Origin: Larix sibirica
Lineage: Eukaryota > Streptophyta > Pinopsida > Pinales > Pinaceae
NCBI GenBank assembly: GCA_004151065.3
Contig: NWUY0300019512.1
Span: 48,853-79,452 of the forward strand
Direction: 5' to 3'
DNA length: 30,600 bases
The position numbers and the translations under genes are program-made. Each line of letters opens with the position of its first letter. Within the stretch, counting starts at the first letter, position 1. Positions 9,461 to 19,430 of this stretch are shown here, piece by piece. The notes beneath the pieces were generated by a model, which saw only the letters and a program-made list of their open reading frames with translations, did no database searches and had not been told where the DNA came from.

Positions 9461-10265
9461 TTATCTAATCCAAATTATCTGCTTCATCTCTTGATTCATA
9501 TATGGTCCTATGATCACTCGTTCTTCTAACCTGTCCCAAATAAACAAAGTCTTGCATGGCCTTCCATACAGAGCTTGATAAGGTGGCATTTCGACTGAGT
9601 TGTGGTAATTGTTATTGTAAGTAAACTCCACCAATGGTAAGCACTTTTCCCAAAGGACCTCTTGATGCATAACATGCATCCTAAGAATGCCCCCCATTAC
9701 CTAATTAACTCTCTCTATATGCCCATTTGTTTTGAGATGATAATTTGTGATAAATTTTAATTGAATCCCCAATGCTAATTGCAAACTTGTCCGAAAGATG
9801 GATCTAAAGGAAGAGTCTCTATCCAAAATGATCCTTTTGGGAAACTCGTGAAGGAAAATAGTCTCACTTATAAATACCCTTGCCACTTTGTGACATCATA
9901 ATTTTCCCTAATTGGAATAAAATGGGTGATTTTGGTTAGTTTATAGACTACAGCCAAAATGGCATTATGTTGCAGAGATGTGAGAAGCAATCCTACAACA
10001 AAATCCATGAAAACGACTTGCCACTTGTACATAGGAATGTCATGAGGTTGTAAGAGACCTATTGGGTGGGAGTGATTGTCTTTACTTGATAACATTCAAG
10101 GCACTTAGCAACAAATTGCACAACATCACGCTTCATACCCGCATAGAAGAAGAGCTTCTTCATATTTGCATACATCTTCTTCACACCTAAATGTGCATAA
10201 TAAAGTTCTCTATGAGATTCCTTGAGGATAGTGCTTTTAGTATCCCCTTCATTTGGGATATACAT
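9461..10265 (-). pseudogene. Ty3 integrase zinc finger and catalytic core
   Basis: Read in overlapping minus frames 10059-10265, 9868-10095, 9701-9886 and 9461-9697. The N-terminal HHCC zinc finger is complete (ESHRELYYAHLGVKKMY, then CLECYQVK). The core keeps all three catalytic acidic residues: Asp in WQVVFMDFVVGL, Asp in IILDRDSSF, and Glu in TNGHIERVN. It continues VEFTYNNNYHNSVEMPPYQALYG, the standard region after the core. At least three frame breaks or stops separate the parts, so no integrase can be made, yet the triad is still legible. Confidence 0.85.
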
Positions 10266-10447
10266 CCTCCCTTGAGATCACAACAATCCATCTTCCTCAA
10301 GGTCATACCCCTCAAACTTTGGTTCTTATAGACTCCCTCTCTGAAGTACTTATGTAATATTAAGGTACCAACTATATCCAAGAAGTTGCCCTTACACTCT
10401 CTCTCCCTTAAATTGACTTTTAAGGGTAATAAGGAGAAGGGCCTTAG

Positions 10448-10800
10448 TCTTCTGCTTAAGGCATAGACCACTACATTCTCTTTTCCCTTGGTGTAATATA
10501 TTCCAAAATCGTACTCACTCATGAATTCACTTCATCGCCTCTGCCTAATGTTTAAATCTCTCTAAGCAAAGGGATATTTCAAGATTTCATGATCGAACTT
10601 GATCATGAAGTTGGATAATACCTTCAAAGCTTTAGTGCTAACATTACATTTGCCATCACAAAGCAAAGCATGGCATAAATCTCTTCACGAGTCTTCAATT
10701 CCTTGGTGCATAAGCTATTATTCCACCATATTGCATAAACATAGAGCCTAACCCTTGCTTCAAGGCACATGTGCAAACTGTAAAGTCCTTGTCCATATCA
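10448..10800 (-). pseudogene. Ty3 RNase H domain
   Basis: The minus strand reads VCTCALKQGLGSMFMQ and GGIIAYAPR near 10700-10795 (usual C-T-D-A-S-x-x-G-x-G..L.Q). The first catalytic Asp is Cys here. The end, MSEYDFGIYYTKGKENVVVYALSRR at 10448-10522, matches the LSEYDF.I.Y..GKEN.VADALSRR end of the domain, with the last Asp now Tyr. Stops and shifts lie between. Confidence 0.78.
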
Positions 10801-11600
10801 GACACCTATAGGACTAGTGAACTAGTTAGTAATCTCTTAACCTCAATAAACACAATGTCTCATTCCTTGATCCACATACTTGATTCCCTTGCGTTGCAAA
10901 GTAGTGATGGGTTTTTCAATCTTTGAGAACCCTTCTAGAGATCTTCGATAGTACTAAGATAATCCCATGAAGATTCATACCTCATGAGCATTCCCTGGAA
11001 CTGGCTACTCCATGATGGTCTTCACCTTTTCAAGGTCCACTAAAAAATCCTTCCCCTTAAATAATGTGACCAAGATAGTGAATCTGCTTCTAAAAGAAAT
11101 AACACATAGACAACTTACCATACAACTTGTGTTCTCTTTAGCATGAAAACACTAACTACAAGTGTTCCTCCTTGCTCCTAGAATAGATGATAATTTTATC
11201 TAAAATTACCTACACAAAGTGGTCCAAATACTTATGGAATACTACATTCACGATACTCATGAATACTATTGGTGCATTGGTCAAACTAAAGGGCACCACT
11301 ATAAACTCATAGTGCCCAAACCATGTATGTAAGGTGGTTTTAGGTAGATTACATTCCTTAAGTTTAATTTGACGATAGCTTTATCACATATCGATCTTTG
11401 AGAAAACTATTGCCCTTTCATTTTATCAAATAGATCATCAATTTGAGGTATATAGTACCTATTATTCACTATGGCTCTGTCCAAATCTCTATAATCAAGG
11501 CACAATCACAAAGAATTGTCCTTCTTCTTGATAAAGATTACTGGTGCAACCCAAGGCAAAATCATGGATTTGATGAGTCCTAGGTCCGATAGGTCCTTCA
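10801..11600 (-). pseudogene. Ty3 reverse transcriptase domain
   Basis: RT fingers and palm on the minus strand in shifting frames. APVIFIKKKD is at about 11518-11550, CLDYRDLDRAIVNNRYYIPQ then IDDLFD at 11427-11505, GHYEFIVVPFSLTNAP at 11271-11317, and VILDKIIIYSRS at 11176-11226. The last is the active-site strand: the family has F/Y-x-D-D, here ILDK, so the second Asp is lost. The segment after it, towards 10801, is too broken to read. Many stops, clearly inactive. Confidence 0.8.
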
Positions 11601-11939
11601 ATTGCATATGTAGCTCTCAAAGCTTAGGAGTCATCAACCTATAAGGTGTCTTGGAGATTGGATCAAAGCTTAGTTTTAGCTCAATAGAAGTTCTATTTTT
11701 GGAGGTAACCCTAGTAACTCCTTAGGAGAAACATCCTTGAATTATGGTAACATAGCGTCTAAAGACAATCTCTTCCTGCTTCTTAGAACCTCTACTAAGT
11801 AGAAGAAACATCCTCGCCTTGGGAATTGTTTTATTTTCATCGTTGAGATGAAACATAGGGAGACCTTTCTCTTAATTCTATTAACTTGAATTGCTCTCCC
11901 TTTGTCATCTAAACAAAGCAATCTCTTCCCATGATAGTC
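11601..11939 (-). pseudogene. linker between protease and RT
   Basis: Sequence between the protease end and the RT start. Minus-strand text reads like the usual polyprotein linker (a Ser/Ile-rich stretch ahead of the RT) but with repeated stops. No separate gene is seen. Confidence 0.45.
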
Positions 11940-12242
11940 TTAGAAAGCTCGATAATTTCCAAGCCAATTTATACCAATGATAAGATCATAAGTACCTAGG
12001 GTAACGATGTACATTTTTATCCAAGTTGTACACACCCTTAGGTCGATAAAACTCTCTTCAACACTAGGTCCAACTATTTGTTTTACCCCCAAAGCCATTT
12101 CAACCATATCAAAATTGTCGTGCTCATAGGCTGCCAACCCACATTTATCTAATGCAAATGGTGAAATGGAAGTATTTGTTCCACCCATCTCAAATAAGAT
12201 TTTAAGTTTCACATTGCTTATTTTACTTGAAGACTCCACCAT
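11940..12242 (-). pseudogene. Ty3 aspartic protease (retropepsin) domain
   Basis: A 100-codon open frame. It has the gag-pol protease fold landmarks: KLKILFEMGGTNTSIS at the position of L.D-S/T-G-A-T.SF.S, and TLGTYDLIIGINWL at the position of PL..YD.ILGMDWL. The catalytic Asp of the D-S/T-G triad is Glu and the next residue is Met, so the enzyme would be inactive. The frame starts at MVESSSK, roughly where the gag tail joins. Confidence 0.8.
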
Positions 12243-12941
12243 AGTGGATTGATGCTTGTCCTACCAGTCATAAACTGTTGCATAGATCTAGTGATTGCTA
12301 TTAGAATTCCATGATAGGACCTTTCCTTACCTGTGCATGGTGCTTGTTTGAAACTCTAGGCAGTCATTCTGAAAAATGTGGACCCCCACACCCTCAAACA
12401 AGCAACGTGGGATGGGGTTTGCATGCTAATATACATAGAATTTTGAGATGAGTTTCTTCCCTTGGAACCTCGGCCCCTACTAACTACCCCTTGTGAATGT
12501 CTTAGACTCTCATAAGTTCTTGATGATGCTTGCAATACTGCACCAGCCGCCACTCTTGGTGTAGGCTTGTTTTCATGAGGAGGTGGCCTATAGTATTCCC
12601 CTTGAAAAGTTCCATGGGACCTTCCCTACATATCTCATTGACCTTCCCTACATATCTCATTGATGTGGGGTAGTTGGTTTTACTCCCCCTCTTTAGTCCC
12701 CTTTAGAGCCTAGATGTTTTTTTCCGTAACGGGCACATTTAACTACATCTAGCACCTAAGTTGGTTTGCACATCCGCACACGGGCACTTATCTTGTAATG
12801 CATCCCTTAAACAAAGCAATTTGCTTGTCATTGGTTTGAGTCCATGTAGGATACATACTTTACTAGTTTCATGAATCATATCTCACACTCCTTCATAGTT
12901 TGGTTCCCCAAGGTCCTACCTGCTCCTCCTCAAAGAGTGCG
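12243..12941 (-). pseudogene. gag remnant, strongly shortened
   Basis: Only about 0.7 kb lies between the primer site and the protease, while plant chromovirus gag usually needs about 1 kb or more. A fragment near 12730-12760 reads KCARYGKKHLG, resembling the first half of a gag zinc knuckle (C..CGK.H.GEC). A 65-codon frame at 12356-12553 is Ser/Arg/Gly-rich, like the gag tail. The capsid major homology region cannot be found. The upstream gag part seems deleted. Confidence 0.5.
12618..12661. repeat. exact 22-bp tandem duplication
   Basis: GACCTTCCCTACATATCTCA plus TT occurs twice in direct succession (12618-12639, 12640-12661) without a mismatch, inside the gag remnant. Exact identity suggests it is younger than the surrounding decay. 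Confidence 0.85.
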
Positions 12942-12954
12942 GGCTCTTATACCA
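12942..12954 (-). promoter_or_regulatory. primer binding site for initiator tRNA-Met
   Basis: The minus strand reads TGGTATAAGAGCC two bases after the end of the 5' LTR. It matches the plant initiator-methionine primer site TGGTATCAGAGCC with one difference. This is the standard primer of plant Ty3/Gypsy elements and fixes the direction and LTR boundary. Confidence 0.85.
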
Positions 12955-13947
12955 TCTGTAATACCCATCCTAATGATGGGTGTTAATTAACTAATACAAC
13001 TAATAGTAAACTAATTTAATTAATCATAAACTCTAAATGTATATTTTGCATGTAAAAATTTATGTTTACTAGCATAATAGATACAATTTTGCATTCTTTC
13101 CTACTATCCTTATCATTTTCACATCACAACTTAATACCAACTTTGAATATAATTTAAATGAAATAATATAACCAAGGCAAGAATATAGTAGCAGTCCCAA
13201 CATAGTACCAAGCCCTGGGAAGGCCAAGATACCATAAAATATTAATTTACCTACCAACATAATGATTGAAAACCCACTAGTAAGGCAAATTTTCATATTT
13301 AATTCAATTCATTATGGTAAGTCTAAATAATAAACTATTCATTTATCATAAATATTATTGGAGCAAGTCAAATTCCAATCACATCAATTTATATTTGGTA
13401 AGTATTAAATGACTCAAATTCTAAAATGACATGCAAATGAGAGGCAATGTATAACAAGTGAAAGTTAATTGAATTAAATGAAATGCAATTAATATAAATC
13501 CAAATGAAATGTTGATTATAATGATATATTTTAACTCTTAATGCGCATATCATGCATCAACCATTAATAATGACAACAATTTAAACACTAATATATTAAT
13601 TGATACTAGTGTACATATGCAAGGTATGTATACATGGCCAACATACACATGGATTATGCAGGTACCAAAGATAACAATCACCACCTCTAATGTACAGTTA
13701 TTGAATGATCATAACCACACAAGCAAGGCATGGGTAATCTAGTTAACGCAACACTATACAATCTTACTAACTAAGTCAGAATACACTAGTACTAATTAAA
13801 CATTATACTTAGGTTTACCCTTAATGAATTAAACACATGATTTACATGTGAAATGAACCAAGCACAAAACTATAGTGACATCTCTAATTCCCAAACAACA
13901 TTCTCACTAATCTGAATCATCCTTCCTTCCTAACTTACTTCCATCTT

Positions 13948-15358
13948 ATCCCAGATGGGGTGTTATAGCTGTTGATAATTGTGATGCTTTTGAGGAGCAC
14001 TTGTCCCTCCATATGGCAGCTCGAGGATCTAGATGAGTGGATGAGGGTATTGGCGGGCATTTATATCATTAGCTCCTTCTCGCATGCTCCGAGCGGTAAG
14101 CATGCCAAGGCATTGGCTCTCCCTGATTGTAGTACAGACGCAATGAAGTGGATCAACAATAGGTATCATTGGCTCATTATGAATTTGAATATGACTGCAT
14201 TAAAGGTCATAAGTACAGTAAAGTTCAGGCCATTGAAGGTTGAGGCAATTCAACATCAAGGAAATACCTTGCAAAATCACTTGGTCTAGTCTAGCTCACA
14301 TCTTATAGAGTATATCCCCTGGAACCTGAGTGTGTGCATTCACTCTACAACGATTCCACGCCTTAGGAAATGGGGAAAGGACATATGAGGTGCTTAATAT
14401 TATAACAGAGGTAGAGATTGAACAATGGATGATGCTATGCCACCTAAGGCGGGCATAATTGAAACATGCAGAGTTATACAAGAGGACAATGCTAGTTTGG
14501 AGATAGAGGGGGATTTAATCTCGTCCAAGAGGAATTCGAATCCTGATGAGTATAGGACTTGACAGGAGGACAAGCATGATAATGAGGCCCTAATAAAGGC
14601 AGTGGTTCATTTTGGGGACAACAGTGAGGATGCTCCTCTCCTTTTGGAATGCATAATTATCTGGACCAACAACTATGCTCCTTCCCCTCCAGACCCCCCT
14701 AAGACTGGGAATGTTAATAGGGTGGATGCCTTGTCAACCATGGATGGCAAGGATGGAGACAAAATCCCCCCCCCCACAATCCTTTAGGCAACAATCCTCA
14801 CAACATCGAGGTTGTCAGTCTCATCTTTGATGTTTGTCGAGATGTTGCGGATTTAAACTTCAAATTCGACCAAATGGAGCACAAGATCAACTTAGGCCTT
14901 GCATTATACTCCCAGCTTGTGCATTACAGAGGCAACTCGACTATGGGCCTGCATGGGGACATATGTCGAGCTTCCCATTCACTTGTGTTGAATTCTAAGG
15001 ATACTTTGCTTGATGAAGATAACCCCAACCCTAGTCGATAATTGTTGATCCCTGTGACTCATTTATGTGTAGGATTCTAAGTAGAGTGTGTTGCTTTTTG
15101 TATGAATTATCTGTGTTTTTTTTGGGTTTACTATCTATCTAAGTGTTCATAGTAGGGCTTACTCTTCTAGCTCAAAAAGGAAAAAAACATCAGTCTCTTA
15201 GTTTTGGTCCCCAATATGGGAGTTTCATTTTTTTTTTTTATCTTGGGTTGAATTCAGGTTGATCTCCAATGTTGGCAATCCCTTCTTATTATTAATGTGT
15301 ATGTAAACTTCCAGAACATTGAATTGACAGGTAATACAAAATCTTACTTATAAAAAAA
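13948..15358 (+). mobile_element. retroposon R2, poly(A)-tailed
   Basis: A 1411-bp insertion in the right LTR, flanked by the exact 16-bp duplication AACTTACTTCCATCTT (13932-13947 and 15359-15374) and ending in TAAAAAAAA. The left LTR is uninterrupted at the matching site (around 8495-8515). It starts ATCCCAGATGGGGTG, faintly like the CCCCGGATG start of R1 and R3, but its coding part shows no clear match to theirs. It holds a broken coding region (13972-15041) and about 300 bp of T-rich 3' UTR. No RT is present. Confidence 0.82.
13972..15041 (+). pseudogene. unrecognised coding relic of R2
   Basis: Mostly one frame with a few breaks. 13972-14289 reads DEWMRVLAGIYIISSFSHAP and later MKWINNRYHWLIMNLNMTAL. 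After stops near 14287-14420 the frame reopens at 14425 (MDDAMPPKAGIIE..), is cut by TGA at 14560-14562, and runs on to 14787. A run of ten C at 14766-14775 then shifts the frame, after which NNPHNIEVV, DVADLNFKFDQMEHKINLG and LYSQLVHYRGN are read to TAA 15039-15041. The last part looks helical. I cannot name a family. Coherent composition across the shift argues for a real former ORF of roughly 350 codons. Confidence 0.5.
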
Positions 15359-15374
15359 AACTTACTTCCATCTT

Positions 15375-16227
15375 CCACTTCATATCCGTTCCTCTGTTGG
15401 AATATGCTAGAATGTCAATTATATTGACCAAACCCTAGATATAGCCCATAAGCAAAAGTGTCAAGTAAATCGACCTAACTTATCTTGTAGGCAACCGATA
15501 GTCAGCATCATACAACTTGGGGAGCATGGCTTAACATGACCCTCCCACCACTCCAGGTTTCAAAGGATAAAAGATGGGCAATGCCTCCACCCCTCTTAAT
15601 GGAACCATCTTAATGGAACCAAGGTCAACACCTTATCATTAATCATATCGTGTTGTTATTGTCGTTCTTGGAGTTGCATCATCAAATGACCAATTTGGGA
15701 AACCTAGTTTTTGGCACAAACCTGCACTAGCCCACATATCATAGCAATGTATCAAACCATCAATTAATCCACGAATTAATGTCTCGTAGCTTACCCGTTT
15801 CTCTTTCAATGTCCATGACATCATGGTAACTTTTTTATCACAAGTATTTGGCTATCACTTAGCCTCTCTAACACGTTGGTTAGTCTCATCCAAAACATAA
15901 GATCATGCACAATCTTTCATCATTTCCAAGTAATTGCCAAGTGATCAACTATAATCAATATAAATAAGCTAATGTATTCACCATATGGATGGCATCCATC
16001 TATTCATTTAATCATAATGTAAACTTGTTTCCACAAACTTTATCATTCTATTTATATTTACATGCTAAAAGTAAATCACATAATTATCATCATTAATTAA
16101 ATAAATAATACATTTAAAACATAACATTTGCATATGAGTATGTTTACGAATTCACAAATTTTTCCTAATCATGCTAAGTCCAACATATAATAAACAAATA
16201 AATACAAGATATATATTAATATTATTA
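15375..16227 (-). repeat. right LTR, distal part including a segment absent from the left LTR
   Basis: 15375-15650 and 16060-16227 match the left LTR (8510-8770 and 8770-8920). The block between has no counterpart there, so either the left LTR lost about 400 bp or this one gained it. No poly(A) tail or target duplication was found around the block, which favours loss from the left copy. Confidence 0.5.
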
Positions 16228-16373
16228 AACTATCAAATCAAAACAGACGACATTACACATCTTCACCATCAAAACGAGCTAGTTTCTTCAACTTTTAATA
16301 TGGTTTAACTATCCAATCAAAACATGGATCATTACATATCTTTCACCATCAAAACTAGCTAGTTTCTTCAGCT
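16228..16373. repeat. 79-bp tandem duplication spanning the LTR end
   Basis: Unit 1 at 16228-16306 and unit 2 at 16307-16373 share AACTATC-AATCAAAACA, a CATTACA, TCACCATCAAAAC and AGCTAGTTTCTTCA. Each holds the last about 30 bp of the LTR plus about 35 bp of flank, so the duplication happened after the element inserted. Confidence 0.75.
16258..16262. repeat. target-site duplication, right copy
   Basis: CATCT after the LTR end, against AATCT at 4386-4390. The duplicated LTR end offers TATCT as an alternative, also 4 of 5. Confidence 0.55.
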
Positions 16374-16748
16374 GTTTCCTTCAACATATAGCTCTACCAC
16401 AACACAAACCTTGACTTTTAGATCATAGCATAAATTTGCTTTTGTCTATCTATGATACAAAGGTTCTCATTGGCCTTTTGTTTAATAATATAAAATAATA
16501 TGAGATTTCTCCAAAAAACAAAATCGGAATAATCAAAACTTTGCGATGGAATGCCCTTGCGATGGAATGTCTCTGGATACTTTATGTGGCTTGAGGAACT
16601 GTTTTATTTTGGGCCATTGTTTGGACTCTTGGTTGACACCACAAATTGGGTATGTATATGTTGTCCATGTGTCGGAAACACTGGTATACTCTGAACAGGT
16701 TTTATTCCCTATGTACTCGTCTGACAGTTGGACACATTTACTATTTCG
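16374..16748. other. unassigned sequence before the gap
   Basis: No recognised coding or repeat signal. A short tandem of CGATGGAATG occurs near 16543-16567. Open frames that run into the N run here are artefacts of the gap, not genes. Confidence 0.5.
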
Positions 16749-17590
16749 NNNNNNNNNNNNNNNNNNNNNNNNNNNNNNNNNNNNNNNNNNNNNNNNNNNN
16801 NNNNNNNNNNNNNNNNNNNNNNNNNNNNNNNNNNNNNNNNNNNNNNNNNNNNNNNNNNNNNNNNNNNNNNNNNNNNNNNNNNNNNNNNNNNNNNNNNNNN
16901 NNNNNNNNNNNNNNNNNNNNNNNNNNNNNNNNNNNNNNNNNNNNNNNNNNNNNNNNNNNNNNNNNNNNNNNNNNNNNNNNNNNNNNNNNNNNNNNNNNNN
17001 NNNNNNNNNNNNNNNNNNNNNNNNNNNNNNNNNNNNNNNNNNNNNNNNNNNNNNNNNNNNNNNNNNNNNNNNNNNNNNNNNNNNNNNNNNNNNNNNNNNN
17101 NNNNNNNNNNNNNNNNNNNNNNNNNNNNNNNNNNNNNNNNNNNNNNNNNNNNNNNNNNNNNNNNNNNNNNNNNNNNNNNNNNNNNNNNNNNNNNNNNNNN
17201 NNNNNNNNNNNNNNNNNNNNNNNNNNNNNNNNNNNNNNNNNNNNNNNNNNNNNNNNNNNNNNNNNNNNNNNNNNNNNNNNNNNNNNNNNNNNNNNNNNNN
17301 NNNNNNNNNNNNNNNNNNNNNNNNNNNNNNNNNNNNNNNNNNNNNNNNNNNNNNNNNNNNNNNNNNNNNNNNNNNNNNNNNNNNNNNNNNNNNNNNNNNN
17401 NNNNNNNNNNNNNNNNNNNNNNNNNNNNNNNNNNNNNNNNNNNNNNNNNNNNNNNNNNNNNNNNNNNNNNNNNNNNNNNNNNNNNNNNNNNNNNNNNNNN
17501 NNNNNNNNNNNNNNNNNNNNNNNNNNNNNNNNNNNNNNNNNNNNNNNNNNNNNNNNNNNNNNNNNNNNNNNNNNNNNNNNNNNNNNNNNN
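16749..17590. other. assembly gap (842 N)
   Basis: Unknown bases. Several long apparent open frames cross it only because N produces no stops. The true length may differ from 842. Confidence 0.99.
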
Positions 17591-18180
17591 ACAATTCTAA
17601 TTTTTCATGGTTGTTTGGAAAAATAAATTTGTATTTTGATTCCCTTTGCTTAGCCACCTATGTGGAAATTTTGGCTCTAAAAAAATCTCATTTTTCTCCT
17701 CCAAATAAGCTAAATTTTATTTTGATTTGGCTCAATGATTCCTTGATATTTATATATATGTTCCTTCTATAAAATATATAGCACAATATTATTTTATTCT
17801 ATACCTTAATGTTAATGTAAAGATACTTCCACTTTTCACTTGTTGTGATGGAATTATTGATCGGATTTTGCTAGGTGATTTTTGTTTGTTGCTTGGTTTG
17901 TTTTACAATACTTCTCTTTTCATTCGTAGACTATATAAGTAAGGAAGTTCCAACTAATCTCTCTTTTATAGGCATTCCATGATCTAATAAAACAACAAAT
18001 GATGAACCCAAACTCTATGAGAGAATTTTGTATGTCTCAAATTGTAACTATTTTATAAAATCTCTTGTAATGGAATCTAATTCCTTGAGGATTTTTTTTT
18101 AAATGTTTAAAAAATATCTATAGATTATAATTTTGTTATATCAATAAAATTACTATTTTTTTTTCCATGGAAAAAAAAAA
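17591..18180 (+). other. possible 3' end of a retroposon entering from the gap
   Basis: T-rich sequence. Its right part (about 18060-18180) reads like a LINE 3' UTR: GTAATGGAATCTAATTCC, a T run, ATCAATAAAATTAC, then an A run at 18171-18181. No target duplication could be paired because the left end would be in or before the N run. Coding content is not recognisable. Confidence 0.3.
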
Positions 18181-18339
18181 ACATTTATCACTCATACTAA
18201 ATCTTACAAATACTACCAGTGGTTAAACATTAAATTCTTTCCCAATAACATCACACATTAACTCTTAATTTGTTAACCAAGTTTTGATTAAATTAGTATT
18301 TATTAATTTCATATAATATTCAGTTCAACTTTCTAGCCT
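18181..18339. other. AT-rich spacer
   Basis: Nothing recognisable. It begins a very AT-rich tract that continues to 19500. Confidence 0.5.
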
Positions 18340-18420
18340 TTCAAAATTTCCCAACAAAATTAAACACTTTTTTATAATGTTCAAAATTTCACAACAATAT
18401 TAAACACTTTTTTAATAATG
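18340..18420. repeat. 40-bp tandem duplication
   Basis: Two units, 18340-18379 and 18380-18420, both starting TTCAAAATTTC and containing TTAAACACTTTTTT. Confidence 0.8.
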
Positions 18421-18527
18421 TTTATCACTGTCACTAAATTTTCTTGTTGATATTCATCACTCATTTCTAATGTTCTTCATCATTAACATGCCACGTATAT
18501 TATTCTTGACATTGTTAATGTTTTCGT

Positions 18528-18617
18528 ATTAATTTCAAAATGTTTTAGCTTATAACATTTTCAAAATTCTGGATTAATTTCAAAATGTTTTAACTTATAA
18601 CATTTCCAAAATTAATA
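18528..18617. repeat. 45-bp tandem duplication
   Basis: Two units, 18528-18572 and 18573-18617, both starting ATTAATTTCAAAATGTTTTA and containing CTTATAACATTT. Confidence 0.8.
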
Positions 18618-18789
18618 CTATAAAATTTAGGATGTAAAATTTAAATTTAATTAATAAAAATTTAAGATGTAAAATTGAAATTTAGTTCATGGTCAAATTT
18701 CATTCTAAAACATTTTTTAAAGTTCTAAAATCATTGCATATAAATACATGTTTTAGATTTTCAAATTATTATATAAAATAATCATCAAT

Positions 18790-18930
18790 CTTACATATTA
18801 TATATATATGTTAATAGCAACCTATGACATATGGTGAAAGCATAGTATATAGAGTATTATATATGTGTTGATAGTAATATGTGACATAGAGGTGAAAATA
18901 GAGTGTATAGAGTATTATATATATCGTTGA
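18790..18930. repeat. about 58-bp tandem array, 2 to 3 units
   Basis: TATAGAGTATTATATAT occurs at 18848 and 18906, with GATAGTAATATGTGACATA between. A more diverged first unit starts near 18790 (TTAATAGCAACCTATGACATA). Confidence 0.65.
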
Positions 18931-19189
18931 TTTTGAAAATATAGCTTTTACAAATGAATAACATAACATTTATAATTATAAAATTTTATATTTTTATACA
19001 AATATTTATGTATATAGATTTATATATTTTGTTAATTTTAAAAATATCAGATATCATTTAAGGTGTAATTTTTACAATTATCAAATATGATTTTATATTT
19101 TCATAAAAGTGTTTATGAAATTATGATTTAAAAGAAAATAATAAGTTATGAAAACTTTGTATGGTCATTTTTTAAGATCTTTTAAATTT
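18931..19189. other. AT-rich spacer
   Basis: Almost pure AT with short words such as ATAAAATTTTATATTTT repeated. No gene or RNA signal. Confidence 0.5.
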
Positions 19190-19430
19190 TCAAATTATAA
19201 ATACATTATTCTATACTACTTTCAAATATTCAGATTATAAATACATTATTTTATAATTATGTTTATACAATGTTACAATTTCTCATTGAAAAAAATTCAG
19301 ATTACAAATACATCCTTGTTTATACAATTTTACAGTTTCTCATTGAAAAAAAATTCATATTACAAATACATTATTCTATAATCATGTTTATACAATGTTA
19401 CAATTTCTCATTGAAAAAGATTTCACTTAC
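19190..19430. repeat. 57-68 bp tandem array
   Basis: GTTTATACAA-x-TTACA-TTTCTCATTG begins at 19261, 19318 and 19386, each followed by an A run and TTCA-ATTACAAATACA. Two shorter partial units precede it from 19190. The 64-codon open frame 19270-19464 is made of this repeat, not a gene. Confidence 0.8.

Larger units (their letters stand above)
4391..16257 (-). mobile_element. degenerate Ty3/Gypsy LTR retrotransposon with nested insertions
   Basis: Complete but dead element on the minus strand: 5' LTR at 12957-16257, 3' LTR at 4391-8935, internal region 8936-12956 (4021 bp). The right LTR begins TGTAATACCC and ends CATTACA; the left begins TGTAAAACCC and ends CATTACT, so its terminal A has mutated. 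The primer binding site complements initiator tRNA-Met. Domain order in the minus direction is gag remnant, protease, RT, RNase H, integrase, the Ty3/Gypsy (Metaviridae) order, and the integrase carries a GPY/F-like and a C-terminal WED..YP.LF segment typical of chromoviruses. Every domain has stops or frame changes. Three retroposons lie inside the LTRs. Gag is far shorter than usual, so part of the internal region was deleted. Confidence 0.9.
12957..16257 (-). repeat. 5' LTR of the Ty3/Gypsy element (right copy)
   Basis: Begins TGTAATACCC and ends CATTACA on the plus strand. Interrupted by retroposon R2 (13948-15358). Without R2 and its extra target copy it is about 1.87 kb. A block at about 15650-16060 has no counterpart in the left LTR. 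The last bases are part of a 79-bp tandem duplication that crosses the LTR boundary, so a second possible end (CATTACA near 16330-16337) exists. Confidence 0.88.

Noticed and set aside
14530-14545. TTCGAATCC-like B box inside R2
   Set aside because: No matching A box at the right distance and it lies inside a readable coding frame.
15650-16060. Extra block in the right LTR considered as another transposon insertion
   Set aside because: No target duplication, poly(A) tail or terminal repeats around it; loss from the left LTR is simpler.
16533-17772. Very long open frames on both strands (up to about 400 codons)
   Set aside because: They are almost entirely unknown residues from the N run; the readable ends show no domain.
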